NCBI GenBank assembly: GCA_033283335.1
Contig: JAWMQP010000006.1
Coordinates: forward strand, 204,212-268,211
DNA from: Pseudomaricurvus sp033283335
GTDB taxonomy: Bacteria; Pseudomonadota; Gammaproteobacteria; Pseudomonadales; Cellvibrionaceae
Direction of reading: 5' to 3'
DNA: 64,000 nt
Translations under genes and position numbers: made by a program
Shown here: positions 53,519 to 62,211 of the stretch, piece after piece
How positions within the stretch are numbered: position 1 is the first letter of the stretch
How the letters are laid out: every line of letters starts with the position of its first letter
Notes under the pieces: model-generated
What the model saw: the letters and a program-made list of their open reading frames with translations, nothing else
Told to the model about the DNA's origin: nothing
Database searches by the model: none

Positions 53519-53620
53519 GGCTGTAGTTGAGAAAATGGCTCATGGCTGTAGTTGAGAAAATGGCTCATGGCTGTAGTTGAGAAGATGGCTCATGGCTGTA
53601 GTTGAGTAAATGGCTCATGG
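53516..53620 (-). repeat. Four 25-bp tandem repeats forming overlapping mini-ORFs before thiD
   Basis: Four near-identical 25-base units (53516-53540, 53541-53565, 53566-53590, 53591-53615) plus a five-base start of a fifth. On the minus strand each unit boundary carries ATG. Frames from the ATGs at 53618, 53593 and 53568 run 17 codons and stop at a TGA overlapping the ATG two units further on (ATGA); the frame from 53568 stops on the thiD ATG itself. The frame from 53543 ends in TGA twelve codons on, just inside thiD. The units have no spacers, so this is not CRISPR. Confidence 0.9.
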
Positions 53621-53650
53621 CGCTCGCTGTGGTTTTGAACTCATGAATTG

Positions 53651-53678
53651 AGTGTAACACAGCCCGGTTATTTGTCTC
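53651..53678 (-). promoter_or_regulatory. Candidate thiD promoter
   Basis: On the minus strand GAGACA (53678-53673) and TACACT (53656-53651) are spaced by 16 bases. This would place the tandem repeats in the thiD leader RNA. The match to consensus is weak (about four of six bases for each hexamer), so this is tentative. Confidence 0.3.
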
Positions 53679-53736
53679 GTGGCCAGATCGTGGGCTAGCC
53701 GGGCGGAAGCATCAAAGAATGTTCTGTGGTCAAAGC

Positions 53737-53776
53737 GGGCGGTTTCATTGGGCTCAGGGCGGTTTCATCAGGCTCA
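53737..53776 (-). repeat. Two 20-bp direct repeats at the hemJ 3' end
   Basis: GGGCGGTTTCATTGGGCTCA (53737-53756) and GGGCGGTTTCATCAGGCTCA (53757-53776) are adjacent and match at 18 of 20 positions. The second copy contains the hemJ stop codon. A third partial copy (GGGC) follows at 53777. A local duplication. Confidence 0.8.
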
Positions 53777-54190
53777 GGGCTTGACCACCACCAGAATCAC
53801 GACGGCGAACAATACCAGTACCGGCAGCTCGTTAAACACCCGATAAAAAATATGACTGCGCTGATCGAGCCCCATTTGCAGGCGTTTGATACAAATGCCG
53901 CAGTAGCCGTGATAAAACACCAATAGAACCACCAGTAACACTTTGATCAGAAACCAGCTGCTGTTCCAGTAATAGGTCCAGTTATAGCTGGCCAGCCACA
54001 GCCCAAAGCCAATGGTGAGCACCATAAACGGGGTGATAAAGCGAAACAGCTTGCGCTCCATCAGCACCAGCCGGTCTCGGGTCTGGGGGTCGGTGACGCT
54101 GGCGTGATTCACAAACAGGCGTGGCAGATAGAAGATGCCAGCAAACCAACACACCATAAAAATAATATGAAAAGACTTTACCCACAGCAT
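53774..54190 (-). CDS. hemJ: HemJ-type protoporphyrinogen oxidase
   Basis: A small inner membrane protein, 138 residues with four hydrophobic helices, matching the HemJ/UPF0093 family that oxidises protoporphyrinogen IX. The N-terminal LWVKSFHIIFMVCWFAGIFYLPRLFV is characteristic, with the conserved histidine in SFHII. The ATG at 54190 gives the family N-terminus, AAGGA upstream; the longer frame from 54226 overlaps the channel gene. It follows the CLC channel gene by 13 bases. It would act after HemN in heme synthesis. Confidence 0.85.
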   Translation of the reverse strand: MLWVKSFHIIFMVCWFAGIFYLPRLFVNHASVTDPQTRDRLVLMERKLFRFITPFMVLTIGFGLWLASYNWTYYWNSSWFLIKVLLVVLLVFYHGYCGICIKRLQMGLDQRSHIFYRVFNELPVLVLFAVVILVVVKP

Positions 54191-54203
54191 AAAAACGCAA
54201 TCC

Positions 54204-56051
54204 TTATACGCGATAGTAGTTATCAATGTGTTCCTGGGTAATCACACCAATGACCGGCGACATCCAGGATGAAGCCTGACGTTCCACATACAGAGCGTCG
54301 GCTTTCAGTCGTGATAGCTCCTGTTGGGCCTGGTACAGGCTGGCCTGCTGGTCGACGGGTTTCAGCAGCCATTTGCGCCCGGGGATTTCCAGTAACAGGA
54401 TGTCATCACTTTGATCCGCCGACAGGGATTCAAGGTAGGCGGACACGTCGGCAGCGGCCAGCAGGTACTTGTCCCTTTCCGGCTCATCCACCACCAGCCA
54501 CTTGGGGTGTTGCTGTAAGCGCTGCCGCAGCTGCTCGATGCTCATACGGTTCTGGCCACGCAGGAAGCGGGTTTCCATCACGCTGCGTACTCCCACCCGG
54601 TCCAAGGCCTGACGTATGGGCCCTTTATTCAGGCTATAGCCGTTGGCTTCCAGTTGAGCAATAAAGATCCCTTCGCAACGGAACAATTGTCGGGTGCAGA
54701 TCACCGCGATAACAATGATCAGCATGGTGGGAAATATGGTGTGCGGGTTGTGTGTCAGTTCAAACACGGTGATCAATGCGGCCAGGGGAGCGTTCATCAC
54801 CGCGGCCATCATGGCGCCCATCCCCAGCAGCACATAAAAGCCCGGTGAAGCCCCGCTGGCGGGCAGGAACTGATGGGTAGCAATGCCAATCGCTCCCCCG
54901 AGACAGGCACCCATGAACAGCATCGGACCTATCAGCCCGCCGGGCATACCGAGTCCGCCGCTGATGGCAGTCGCCACCAACTTGGCCAACAGGATGCCCA
55001 GCAGCACTTGTAACGTCAGTTGGCCGTGCATGGCAGCGCTGATGCTGTCATAGCCGATCCCCAGGATTTGTGGGAACCACAGTGCCAGGCAGCCAGTACA
55101 CAAACCTGCAACCAGCATCCGTGCCATCACCGGAAAGTGTTGCTGGCGATTGAAAAACAGCTGCAGGCGGATAAACGCGGCGGCACAGCAGGCCACCAGC
55201 AAACCGGACAGGGCGACCACAGGCAGGCCCCACAGGTCCTGCATTCGCAGGGGGATAACGTCAAAAGCCGGTTGGCCGCCGAACACCAGTTGGGCCACGG
55301 TGGCGCCGGTTACCGATGCCATCATGACTGGCACAAAACCGGCGATGGTGTACTCCATCAAAATCACTTCCATGGAGAAAATCACCCCCGCCATGGGGGT
55401 GTTGAAGGACGCCGCAATCGCCGATGCCACGCCGCAGCCAATCAGGGTTCGCAGGCAGTTGTTCGGCAGTCGCAGCCACTGTCCCAGCTGGCTGGCCACC
55501 CCGGCTCCCAGATGCACCGCAGGCCCTTCCCGCCCCATGGACTGGCCGCTGAGCAGGGCCAGAATACCGCCGAAAAATTGCACACACCAATTTCCCGCTG
55601 GCAGTCTGCCCTGATGGTTATGCAGTCGTTCCAGTACGTGGCCGACACTGACCGGCCTGTGTTCGGCAGGCACGGTATGCAGCAGGCCACCAATGATTAG
55701 GGCTCCAAGCACCGGCAGGGCAAAGTGCCAAAATTGCGGCAGGGATTCAAAGTCCTCGCTGTGGCTGCCGAGCACCTTTTCCAGTGGCCAGTCAATGGCC
55801 AGTCGGAAGGCAATGATCACTCCGGCGGCTGCCAGCCCGACCACAAAGCCGAGTATGGTCAGCTGCGGCAGGGCATCCAGATGTGCCAGGCGGTGGCGCA
55901 GGGAATCCAGCAGTTGCTGCCCCCGCAGCTTGATCGAATGGGGTTGGAGGTTCCTGTCGTCGGATTCCATTGTGTTTTGTGGCGGTAACATGTTGTGGTT
56001 GTGGCGTCTTTGTGGTTTTAGAAGCGGAAGTGGAGTGAAGCGGTTTGTCAC
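54204..56051 (-). CDS. CLC-family chloride channel or antiporter with C-terminal CBS domains
   Basis: A 615-residue membrane protein. The CLC core (residues about 65-460) has the conserved GREGPAVHLGAG and GGLGMPGGLIGP segments; the GSGIP motif is replaced by a PVSVGHV region, seen in many bacterial homologues. Residues about 480-610 hold two CBS-like units that may bind adenine nucleotides. The start is uncertain: a GTG at 56051 has a weak AGAAG, while ATGs at 55991 and 55970 lack ribosome sites. Upstream of hemJ in a two-gene minus-strand operon. Confidence 0.85.
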   Translation of the reverse strand: MTNRFTPLPLLKPQRRHNHNMLPPQNTMESDDRNLQPHSIKLRGQQLLDSLRHRLAHLDALPQLTILGFVVGLAAAGVIIAFRLAIDWPLEKVLGSHSEDFESLPQFWHFALPVLGALIIGGLLHTVPAEHRPVSVGHVLERLHNHQGRLPAGNWCVQFFGGILALLSGQSMGREGPAVHLGAGVASQLGQWLRLPNNCLRTLIGCGVASAIAASFNTPMAGVIFSMEVILMEYTIAGFVPVMMASVTGATVAQLVFGGQPAFDVIPLRMQDLWGLPVVALSGLLVACCAAAFIRLQLFFNRQQHFPVMARMLVAGLCTGCLALWFPQILGIGYDSISAAMHGQLTLQVLLGILLAKLVATAISGGLGMPGGLIGPMLFMGACLGGAIGIATHQFLPASGASPGFYVLLGMGAMMAAVMNAPLAALITVFELTHNPHTIFPTMLIIVIAVICTRQLFRCEGIFIAQLEANGYSLNKGPIRQALDRVGVRSVMETRFLRGQNRMSIEQLRQRLQQHPKWLVVDEPERDKYLLAAADVSAYLESLSADQSDDILLLEIPGRKWLLKPVDQQASLYQAQQELSRLKADALYVERQASSWMSPVIGVITQEHIDNYYRV

Positions 56052-56251
56052 ATTGCTTCTATAAGCGATTGTTATACACTAGGCGTTTGGCCGTATTGTG
56101 GCGGCAATTGACCAGATCGGCAATCCTGTCCGCAGTTGAAATCGTCGTGTGACCGGTAGGGTAAAGCCGATATGAGGGACAATTGGGTCAAACAATGCGG
56201 ATGTGGGCTGAGGTAAACTCGCCCGGAAACGTTTTTATTAGAGAGGTTGAT

Positions 56252-57292
56252 GTGATTCAGGTAGGAATTGTTGGGGGAACGGGTTACACCGGCGTCGAAT
56301 TGTTACGGCTGCTGGCAAACCACCCGCACGTCGAAGTGAAGGTAATCACATCCCGGGCGGAAGATGGTGTGCGAGTCGATGCGCTCTATCCCAACCTGCG
56401 TGGTTTCTACGATTTACAGTTCAGCGTGCCGGATGTCGATACCCTGGCCACCTGCGATCTGGTGTTTTTTGCCACACCTCACGGAGTGGCCCAGGCCATG
56501 ATGCCGGCCCTGATCAAGCGAGGGGTGCGGGTAATCGACTTGTCGGCGGACTTCCGCATTCGCGATCCGCAGTTGTGGTCTGAGTGGTATGGCCAGCAAC
56601 ACGGCTGTCCGGAGCTGTTGCCCGAGGCGGTCTATGGCTTGCCGGAAGTCAACCGCAAGGCCATCGCCAGCGCTCAACTGGTGGCCTGCCCTGGGTGTTA
56701 CCCCACCGCCATTCAATTGGGGTTTATTCCCTTGTTGGAGCAGGGGCTGATTGACAATAGTGACTTGATTGCCAGTGCCGCCTCGGGCATCAGCGGGGCG
56801 GGGCGCCAGGCTAAAGTTGACAACCTGTTGGCCGAAGTTAATGGCAGCTTCAAAGCCTATGCCTGTGGTGGTCACAGACACCTGCCGGAAATTGAGCAGG
56901 GTCTGGCGGATGTGGTGCCGGCCGGCGCCGCGGCTCCGCAAGTGACCTTTGTGCCGCACCTGTTGCCGATAGTGCGTGGTATCCATGCCACCCTCTACGC
57001 CAATTTGACCGGCTCGGCTGATGACCTGCAGGCGCTGTTTGAAGAGCGCTACGCCAATGAGCCTTTTGTGGATGTGATGCCGGCGGGCAGCCATCCACAA
57101 ACGCGCAGTGTCAAAAGCGCCAACACCTGCCGCTTGGCGGTGTTTCGTCCCCAGCAGCGGGACAAGGTGGTGGTTCTGTCGGTCATCGACAACCTCACCA
57201 AAGGGGCTTCCGGACAGGCTGTGCAGAATATGAACATTATGCTGGGACTAGAAGAAACATTGGGCCTCAACCTGCCGGCATTGATGCCCTAA
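56252..57292 (+). CDS. argC: N-acetyl-gamma-glutamyl-phosphate reductase
   Basis: Catalyses the third step of arginine synthesis. The 346-residue protein has the NADP motif VGIVGGTGYTGVELLRLL and the catalytic cysteine in ACPGCYPTA (C149), followed by GISGAGRQ. The GTG at 56252 follows GAGAGG by five bases and gives the canonical N-terminus; the frame upstream from 56183 is not used. It begins a block of genes in the order known from Pseudomonas. Confidence 0.95.
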   Translation: MIQVGIVGGTGYTGVELLRLLANHPHVEVKVITSRAEDGVRVDALYPNLRGFYDLQFSVPDVDTLATCDLVFFATPHGVAQAMMPALIKRGVRVIDLSADFRIRDPQLWSEWYGQQHGCPELLPEAVYGLPEVNRKAIASAQLVACPGCYPTAIQLGFIPLLEQGLIDNSDLIASAASGISGAGRQAKVDNLLAEVNGSFKAYACGGHRHLPEIEQGLADVVPAGAAAPQVTFVPHLLPIVRGIHATLYANLTGSADDLQALFEERYANEPFVDVMPAGSHPQTRSVKSANTCRLAVFRPQQRDKVVVLSVIDNLTKGASGQAVQNMNIMLGLEETLGLNLPALMP

Positions 57293-57317
57293 GGTCAACG
57301 CACAAGGGGGAAATGAC

Positions 57318-58058
57318 ATGGCAGCAGTAAAGGGCAGCAAGCAAGCGCGGATGGTGGTCGTGCCCTATCGACCCTGGTTGCGTGTGGTGGTAAGCCTGTT
57401 GCTATTGCTGGTTTTGACAGTGTCTGTGCTGGCCAGCTATTGGTTGGGGCGTCATCAGGGCCTGACCCAGCAGGCCAGTGCAGTGGCTGAACGCAACCAG
57501 CTGCGGCTGGACCTGGCTGAAAAGCTCAAAGAGACCGATCAATTGCGCCAGCAAGTCGCCAACCTCAAGCTCGGCGCCGAGGTGGATCGCAAGGCCAGTG
57601 AAGGTGTCCGCAGCGAGGTCATTGGTCTGAAAGATGAAATTGCAGCACTGCAAGAGGATATCGGGTTCTATCGTAGCCTGATGGCGCCCAGCGGCAATAA
57701 TCGCGGATTGACCATCGGCTCTCTGGATGTGATTTCTACGGGAGTGCCGCGTCAATACGAGTACAAATTAGTCGTGCAGCAGCTGGCGACTCGGCACACT
57801 ACCCTGAACGGTTTCCTGAATTTTAACATCGTTGGACGCCAGGGTGAGCAGTTGGTCACACTTCCTCTTAAGGATGTGTCAGACAATGTCGGAAAAGACG
57901 ACATCAAGTTGCGTTTTAAGTACTTTCAGACAATCGAAGGGCGTTTGCGTCTGCCGGCGGCCTTTGAGCCTGAAAGAATTGAATTGGTTGCTAAGTCGAC
58001 CGGAAAAGAGCCCGTTGTGGTAGAAAAGAAATTTGGCTGGTTGGTACAGGAGAGCTAA
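57318..58058 (+). CDS. Conserved membrane-anchored coiled-coil protein (DUF6776-like)
   Basis: A 246-residue protein with one N-terminal membrane helix (about 20-45), a coiled coil (about 55-118, heptad-rich RNQLRLDLAEKLKETDQLRQ) and a C-terminal beta-rich domain. Its position between argC and the bactofilin gene is conserved in Pseudomonas-like genomes. The coiled coil and link to bactofilin suggest a cell-shape or envelope role (inference); no enzymatic motif seen. Confidence 0.78.
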   Translation: MAAVKGSKQARMVVVPYRPWLRVVVSLLLLLVLTVSVLASYWLGRHQGLTQQASAVAERNQLRLDLAEKLKETDQLRQQVANLKLGAEVDRKASEGVRSEVIGLKDEIAALQEDIGFYRSLMAPSGNNRGLTIGSLDVISTGVPRQYEYKLVVQQLATRHTTLNGFLNFNIVGRQGEQLVTLPLKDVSDNVGKDDIKLRFKYFQTIEGRLRLPAAFEPERIELVAKSTGKEPVVVEKKFGWLVQES

Positions 58059-58063
58059 ACATC

Positions 58064-58543
58064 GTGTGGGGAAAAAAAGACAAATCGGCGGGTTTTGTGA
58101 GCGGCAGTACAACCTTGATATCCGGTACGACTGAGTTGTTGGGGGATGTCAAATTCACCGGCAACCTGGAGGTGGAAGGCCGTATCCGCGGTAACATCTA
58201 CGCTGAGGAAGGCACCGATGCGCGGGTGAGGATCATGGAAAAGGGCCTGGTTGAAGGTGAGATTTGCGCTCCTACCGTGATCATTAATGGGACGGTGCAA
58301 GGCGACGTCCACTCCTCCAAGCATGTAGAGCTGGCTGCCAAGGCCACGGTGACTGGCAACGTCAACTACAACATGATTGAGATGGTGATGGGTGCCCAGG
58401 TCAATGGCAACCTGGTGTTCAGCAATAAGGATGGCAAGGAGGCTGCCAAGCCTGCCGATGCCAGTAAGGTTGCTGGCGGTAAAGTCGCTGATACTAAAGC
58501 GGGAAAAGCCACGGGCAATGCTGAGAAATCGGCAAATACTTGA
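58064..58543 (+). CDS. Bactofilin family polymer-forming cytoskeletal protein
   Basis: A 159-residue protein whose core (residues about 15-120) is the bactofilin beta-helix: TTLISGTTELLGDVKFTGNL, RIRGNIYAEEG, VEGEICAPTVIINGTVQGDV, VTGNVNYNMIEM. Bactofilins form nucleotide-independent filaments at the membrane and often guide cell-wall enzymes. The disordered Lys/Ala-rich tail is typical. Start GTG 58064, five bases after the coiled-coil gene; a M23 endopeptidase gene, a known bactofilin partner type, is nearby. Confidence 0.9.
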   Translation: MWGKKDKSAGFVSGSTTLISGTTELLGDVKFTGNLEVEGRIRGNIYAEEGTDARVRIMEKGLVEGEICAPTVIINGTVQGDVHSSKHVELAAKATVTGNVNYNMIEMVMGAQVNGNLVFSNKDGKEAAKPADASKVAGGKVADTKAGKATGNAEKSANT

Positions 58544-58686
58544 CGGTTTTGCTCAGGTAACGGGATAATGCGGACAAATAGGCCCGATGCAGCTGAAGCC
58601 AGTGCGCGTGGCAAGTACCTCACAGTCCTTGCTGAATGCGTTGGCCGCTGGTCGGCAGCCTGCAGGTTGTTATCGCTGGAGTTTGT

Positions 58687-59040
58687 ATGTCCGTCCCGGA
58701 AACCTTTGATCCTCAAACCATCCATGTTACTGATAGTGCAGCCATCAAGGTTCGCTCTTTGGTTGAAGAAGAGGCCAATGACGAGCTGAAATTGCGGGTC
58801 TTTGTCACCGGCGGTGGTTGCTCGGGGTTCCAGTATGGTTTCACATTTGACGAGCTGGTCGCCGAAGATGATGCCGTGATTGAAAAAAACGGCATTACTG
58901 TGTTGGTGGACGCCATGAGTTACCCTTACATCGTGGGCTCCCAGGTGGATTATGAAGAGGGGCTGCAGGGCTCCAAATTTGTGGTGCAGAATCCCAATGC
59001 CAGTTCTACTTGCGGGTGTGGTTCCTCGTTCTCTATTTAG
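58687..59040 (+). CDS. erpA: Iron-sulfur cluster insertion protein ErpA
   Basis: An A-type carrier that delivers Fe-S clusters, for example to IspG/IspH. The 117-residue protein has the three conserved cysteines: GGGCSGFQYG and the C-terminal CGCGSSFS. The ATG at 58687 gives the family N-terminus (MSVPETFDPQTIHVTDSA), so the longer frame from 58636 is rejected. Confidence 0.96.
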   Translation: MSVPETFDPQTIHVTDSAAIKVRSLVEEEANDELKLRVFVTGGGCSGFQYGFTFDELVAEDDAVIEKNGITVLVDAMSYPYIVGSQVDYEEGLQGSKFVVQNPNASSTCGCGSSFSI

Positions 59041-59092
59041 CGCCACTTCTTACCCCGCTTCGGCTATCGGGGCCTTCAGCCCCCGTCCGTTC

Positions 59093-59581
59093 ATGGCGCG
59101 GCGGTTGGGCCTGATATTCTTTCTTGCCATCCTGCTTGTTCTCTGTGTAACACCATCCCGGCTAGAGGCGCAATCGCTTCAGTCGCAGGACGCACCGCTC
59201 CTACAAGATCACTTTGAAGCTCCCGGTTATCTGGCCAGGGTTGTCCCCAATTCGACCGAATCCTTGCATCAGGCCCTGCTGCGGGCGGAAATGTTATTCC
59301 TCGATGGGCGCTTGCGAGGCCCCTTGCCGCCTGCGGTGCTGGTTGTGCACGGCCCTAATGTGGCTGCTTTCTTTCGCCAGAACTACCGTCAGCACAAGTC
59401 CCTGGTGGATCTGGCCGCGCGTTTGTCCGCCTTTCAGGTGATAGAGATACGAGTCTGTGAGACCAGTACCGGGGAGTTGGGGCAGGCGCTTGATGTGTTG
59501 ATGCCGTTTGTCACGACCGTGACTTTTGGTCCGGATGAGGTGAAGCGGCTGACGCAGCAAGAGGGCTTTGTGAACTTTTGA
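59093..59581 (+). CDS. Exported DsrE-like protein
   Basis: A 162-residue protein with a signal peptide (RRLGLIFFLAILLVLCVTPS, cut near LEAQS). The rest resembles a DsrE/DsrF-type domain: a VLVVHGPNVAAFF strand, a RVCETSTGELGQAL segment with a single cysteine, and VTFGPDEVKRLTQQEGFV at the end. Cytoplasmic DsrE proteins carry sulfur; exported members are of unknown role. Overlaps no gene; the stop lies 18 bases before the convergent anmK stop. ATG 59093 lacks a clear ribosome site; the longer frame from 58952 overlaps erpA. Confidence 0.7.
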   Translation: MARRLGLIFFLAILLVLCVTPSRLEAQSLQSQDAPLLQDHFEAPGYLARVVPNSTESLHQALLRAEMLFLDGRLRGPLPPAVLVVHGPNVAAFFRQNYRQHKSLVDLAARLSAFQVIEIRVCETSTGELGQALDVLMPFVTTVTFGPDEVKRLTQQEGFVNF

Positions 59582-59599
59582 CGTTCGCCCTTGGGGGGA

Positions 59600-60751
59600 T
59601 TAGTTGCCGGGATAGATGGCGCCGAGAACGGTCGCTTTACCAGCGCCGGTGACCGCCGGCAGGTTGCCGGGTAATCCCTGCAGGGTCTGTTTGGCCAGCC
59701 AGGCAAAGGCGGCACCTTCAACCTGTTGTGGCGGCAGTCCAATCTGCTCGGTGCTGCTGACCGGGATACTCAGTTTTGCCGCCAGTTGTTGCATCAGTGT
59801 TTGGTTCAGGGCGCCTCCGCCACAGACATACAGGTGTTGGCTGTCGGGCATATGCTGCCGCACGGCGCCCACAATGCTGTCGGCGGTCAGCTGCAGCAAG
59901 GTGGCCTGCACATCCATTGGCGCAACGGGCATTCCCAGGCTCTTCAGTCGTTGGTCCAGCCAGGCCAGGTGAAAGTCTTCCCGTCCCGTGCTTTTGGGAG
60001 GCAGCTCGGTGAAATAGGGGTGCTGCAACAGCTGATCCAGCAGACCCTGATGGCTTTGGCCAGACGCCGCCCAGCGGCCCTCAGCATCGTAGCGCTGCCC
60101 CTGGTGGCGCTGTATCCAGGCGTCCATCAGGGCGTTACCTGGGCCACAGTCAAACCCCTGGCCGTCTGCCCGGCTCAAGTCCGACAAGTTGGCGATACCG
60201 CCGATATTCACCACCGCCCGTTTTTCGCTGTGACTGGCCAGCACGGCCTGGTGAAAGGCGGGTGCCAAGGGGGCACCCTGGCCTCCGGCGGCCATATCCC
60301 GTCGACGGAAATCCGCAACGGTGGTAATGCCGGTGACTTCGGCAATGCGATTTGGGTCACCAATCTGCAGGGTGAAAGGCCACTGGGTACTGGAGCCGCT
60401 TCTCAGTGGATGATGGCGAATGGTCTGGCCGTGACTGCCAATCGCGCGCACGGCCGAAGTGGGAATGTTCAACTTTTGCAGCAGGCCGAGGGCTGCCTGC
60501 GCGAAAGCGTCGCCCAGTTGCTGATCCAGCTGCCCCAGGCGCTCGATTTCGTTATCGCCAGGCTGGCAAAGTTCCAGGATATCCGCTCGCAGCGCGGGCG
60601 GGTGTTCTGTCTCGAGGTGCCCCAGGACTTTTACCCGATCGGGGCAGCCGGTGCGGTGGAGGGAAGAGTCTGGAGCGCCAATCTCAATCAGGGTGGCATC
60701 AATGCCATCGGCGCTGGTGCCTGACATTAACCCCAGATACAGGTCTCCCAC
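59600..60751 (-). CDS. anmK: Anhydro-N-acetylmuramic acid kinase
   Basis: Phosphorylates recycled anhydro-MurNAc in peptidoglycan turnover. The 383 residues match the family: GLMSGTSADGIDATLIE at the start, AIGSHGQTIRHHP, VNIGGIANLSDL, and the CGPGNALMDAWI loop. GTG start at 60751 with a GGAGAGGAG site that overlaps the stop of the upstream M23 peptidase gene, so the two are co-translated. Confidence 0.95.
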   Translation of the reverse strand: MGDLYLGLMSGTSADGIDATLIEIGAPDSSLHRTGCPDRVKVLGHLETEHPPALRADILELCQPGDNEIERLGQLDQQLGDAFAQAALGLLQKLNIPTSAVRAIGSHGQTIRHHPLRSGSSTQWPFTLQIGDPNRIAEVTGITTVADFRRRDMAAGGQGAPLAPAFHQAVLASHSEKRAVVNIGGIANLSDLSRADGQGFDCGPGNALMDAWIQRHQGQRYDAEGRWAASGQSHQGLLDQLLQHPYFTELPPKSTGREDFHLAWLDQRLKSLGMPVAPMDVQATLLQLTADSIVGAVRQHMPDSQHLYVCGGGALNQTLMQQLAAKLSIPVSSTEQIGLPPQQVEGAAFAWLAKQTLQGLPGNLPAVTGAGKATVLGAIYPGN

Positions 60752-60756
60752 GATGC

Positions 60757-62211
60757 TTACTCCTCTCCGGTTTTGGCCAAAAGAAATTGCTGATGGTGGT
60801 TGTCCAAGGATGCCAGAATAGGCTTTGTGGCTTCGGTAAAGCGCGCCATCTCAGCGTCCGGTATCGATTTGGTTTTCGGCAGCTTGTCCAGAATCGTGCG
60901 GGGATTGCGGTGAACCCCATCCAGCAGGAATTCATAGTGCAAATGCGGGCCCGTTGAATAGCCCGTGCTGCCCACCAGGCCGATAACCTGTTTCTGTTTG
61001 ACGCGCTGACCGACTTTGACGCTGCGTTTGGACAAGTGCAGGTATTTGGTCTGGATGTTATTGCCGTGCTGGATCACCACATAGTTTCCGCTGGCTTTGT
61101 TGTAGGTGGAGGTGATGACCCGGCCGTCACCGGAACTCCATACCGGTGTGCCCCGAGACGCCGCATAATCCGTGCCGCGGTGGGGGCGAGCCGTTTTGTG
61201 AATGGGGTGCAAGCGATTGGGGTTAAAGTTGGAGCTGATGCGGCGGAAATCTACTGGTGCCCGCAAAAACGCCTTGCGCATGCTTTTGCCTTCGGGGGTA
61301 AAGAAGTGGCTGGCGCCTTTGCTGTCTTCGTAGATGACCGCCCGATAGGTTTCGTTCTGGTTGGTGAATTCGGCCGCCAGGATGTTGCCATTGCCGATTT
61401 TTTCGCCATCCAGATAGCGTTCCTCAAACAGCACCTTGAAACTATCGCCCCTGCGAATGTCGAGGCCAAAGTCGATATCCCAGCCGAAGATACTGGCCAG
61501 TTCCATAATCAGGTTAGCGTCCATATTGGCTTTTTGGCCGGCCAGGAACAGGGAATCGTTGATGCTGGTCTCAATGTAGGCGTGGTGGATATCCGGCTGG
61601 CGTTGTTCCACTTCATGGTCAAACTTGTCGGCGCCGCTGCGGGTAAACAGTTCGCTGGAGAGTCTATCCCGTCGATAGCGCAGGCCGAGCAGTTGTTTGT
61701 CTTCGATGTGGAATTCCAGCTCGTGTCCGGGGTGGATGCGGGTCAGGGTTTTACTGGCGGCATTGCCGGCCATAAACTCGAACAGGTCCCGGTCTGACAG
61801 TCCGGCCCTTTGGAAAATCAATGACAGGCTGTCGCCAGTGCGCACCCGTTCTTTGCTCCACTCAACGGTGGGGATAATTTCCGGCGCCATGGGCTCGGCG
61901 TCGTTCGGCAGCAGTTCCTGCAGCTCTTCTGTCAGTCCCGGTTTGTCGCTCAAGTCGGGCTTGGACTCCTGCGCTTGTGTCACGTGTTGACTGGCGGGCA
62001 AGCGCTGTCCATCACTCAGGCTCAGTGTCAGGCTTTGGCTCTGGCGCTTGGCTTTTTCTTCCTTGGGGGGGATGTTGATGGCCAGCACAAGTAGCAGCCC
62101 GGAACAGAGGATGCCGATGGTCATCAGGTGTCTGCGGGGAAAGGCTCCGACACCCTGCTTGAGGATAGCGCCAAAACGATTCTTTGCGGGTTTTATGGGG
62201 GAGGCCATCAT
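60757..62211 (-). CDS. M23-family murein endopeptidase (MepM-like)
   Basis: A 484-residue membrane-anchored hydrolase. A basic N-terminus precedes one TM helix (about 30-48), then an acidic linker, a LysM-like/OapA region (RTGDSLSLIFQRAGLSDRDL), a second domain and the C-terminal LytM/M23 zinc peptidase with HRGTDYAASRG and HLHYEF. All zinc ligands are visible, so it is probably active on peptidoglycan cross-links. Divergent from tyrS; upstream of anmK in one operon. Confidence 0.92.
   Translation of the reverse strand: MMASPIKPAKNRFGAILKQGVGAFPRRHLMTIGILCSGLLLVLAINIPPKEEKAKRQSQSLTLSLSDGQRLPASQHVTQAQESKPDLSDKPGLTEELQELLPNDAEPMAPEIIPTVEWSKERVRTGDSLSLIFQRAGLSDRDLFEFMAGNAASKTLTRIHPGHELEFHIEDKQLLGLRYRRDRLSSELFTRSGADKFDHEVEQRQPDIHHAYIETSINDSLFLAGQKANMDANLIMELASIFGWDIDFGLDIRRGDSFKVLFEERYLDGEKIGNGNILAAEFTNQNETYRAVIYEDSKGASHFFTPEGKSMRKAFLRAPVDFRRISSNFNPNRLHPIHKTARPHRGTDYAASRGTPVWSSGDGRVITSTYNKASGNYVVIQHGNNIQTKYLHLSKRSVKVGQRVKQKQVIGLVGSTGYSTGPHLHYEFLLDGVHRNPRTILDKLPKTKSIPDAEMARFTEATKPILASLDNHHQQFLLAKTGEE

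Noticed and set aside
53516..53620. Possible CRISPR array
   Set aside because: The 25-base repeats are directly adjacent with no spacers, and no cas genes are nearby.
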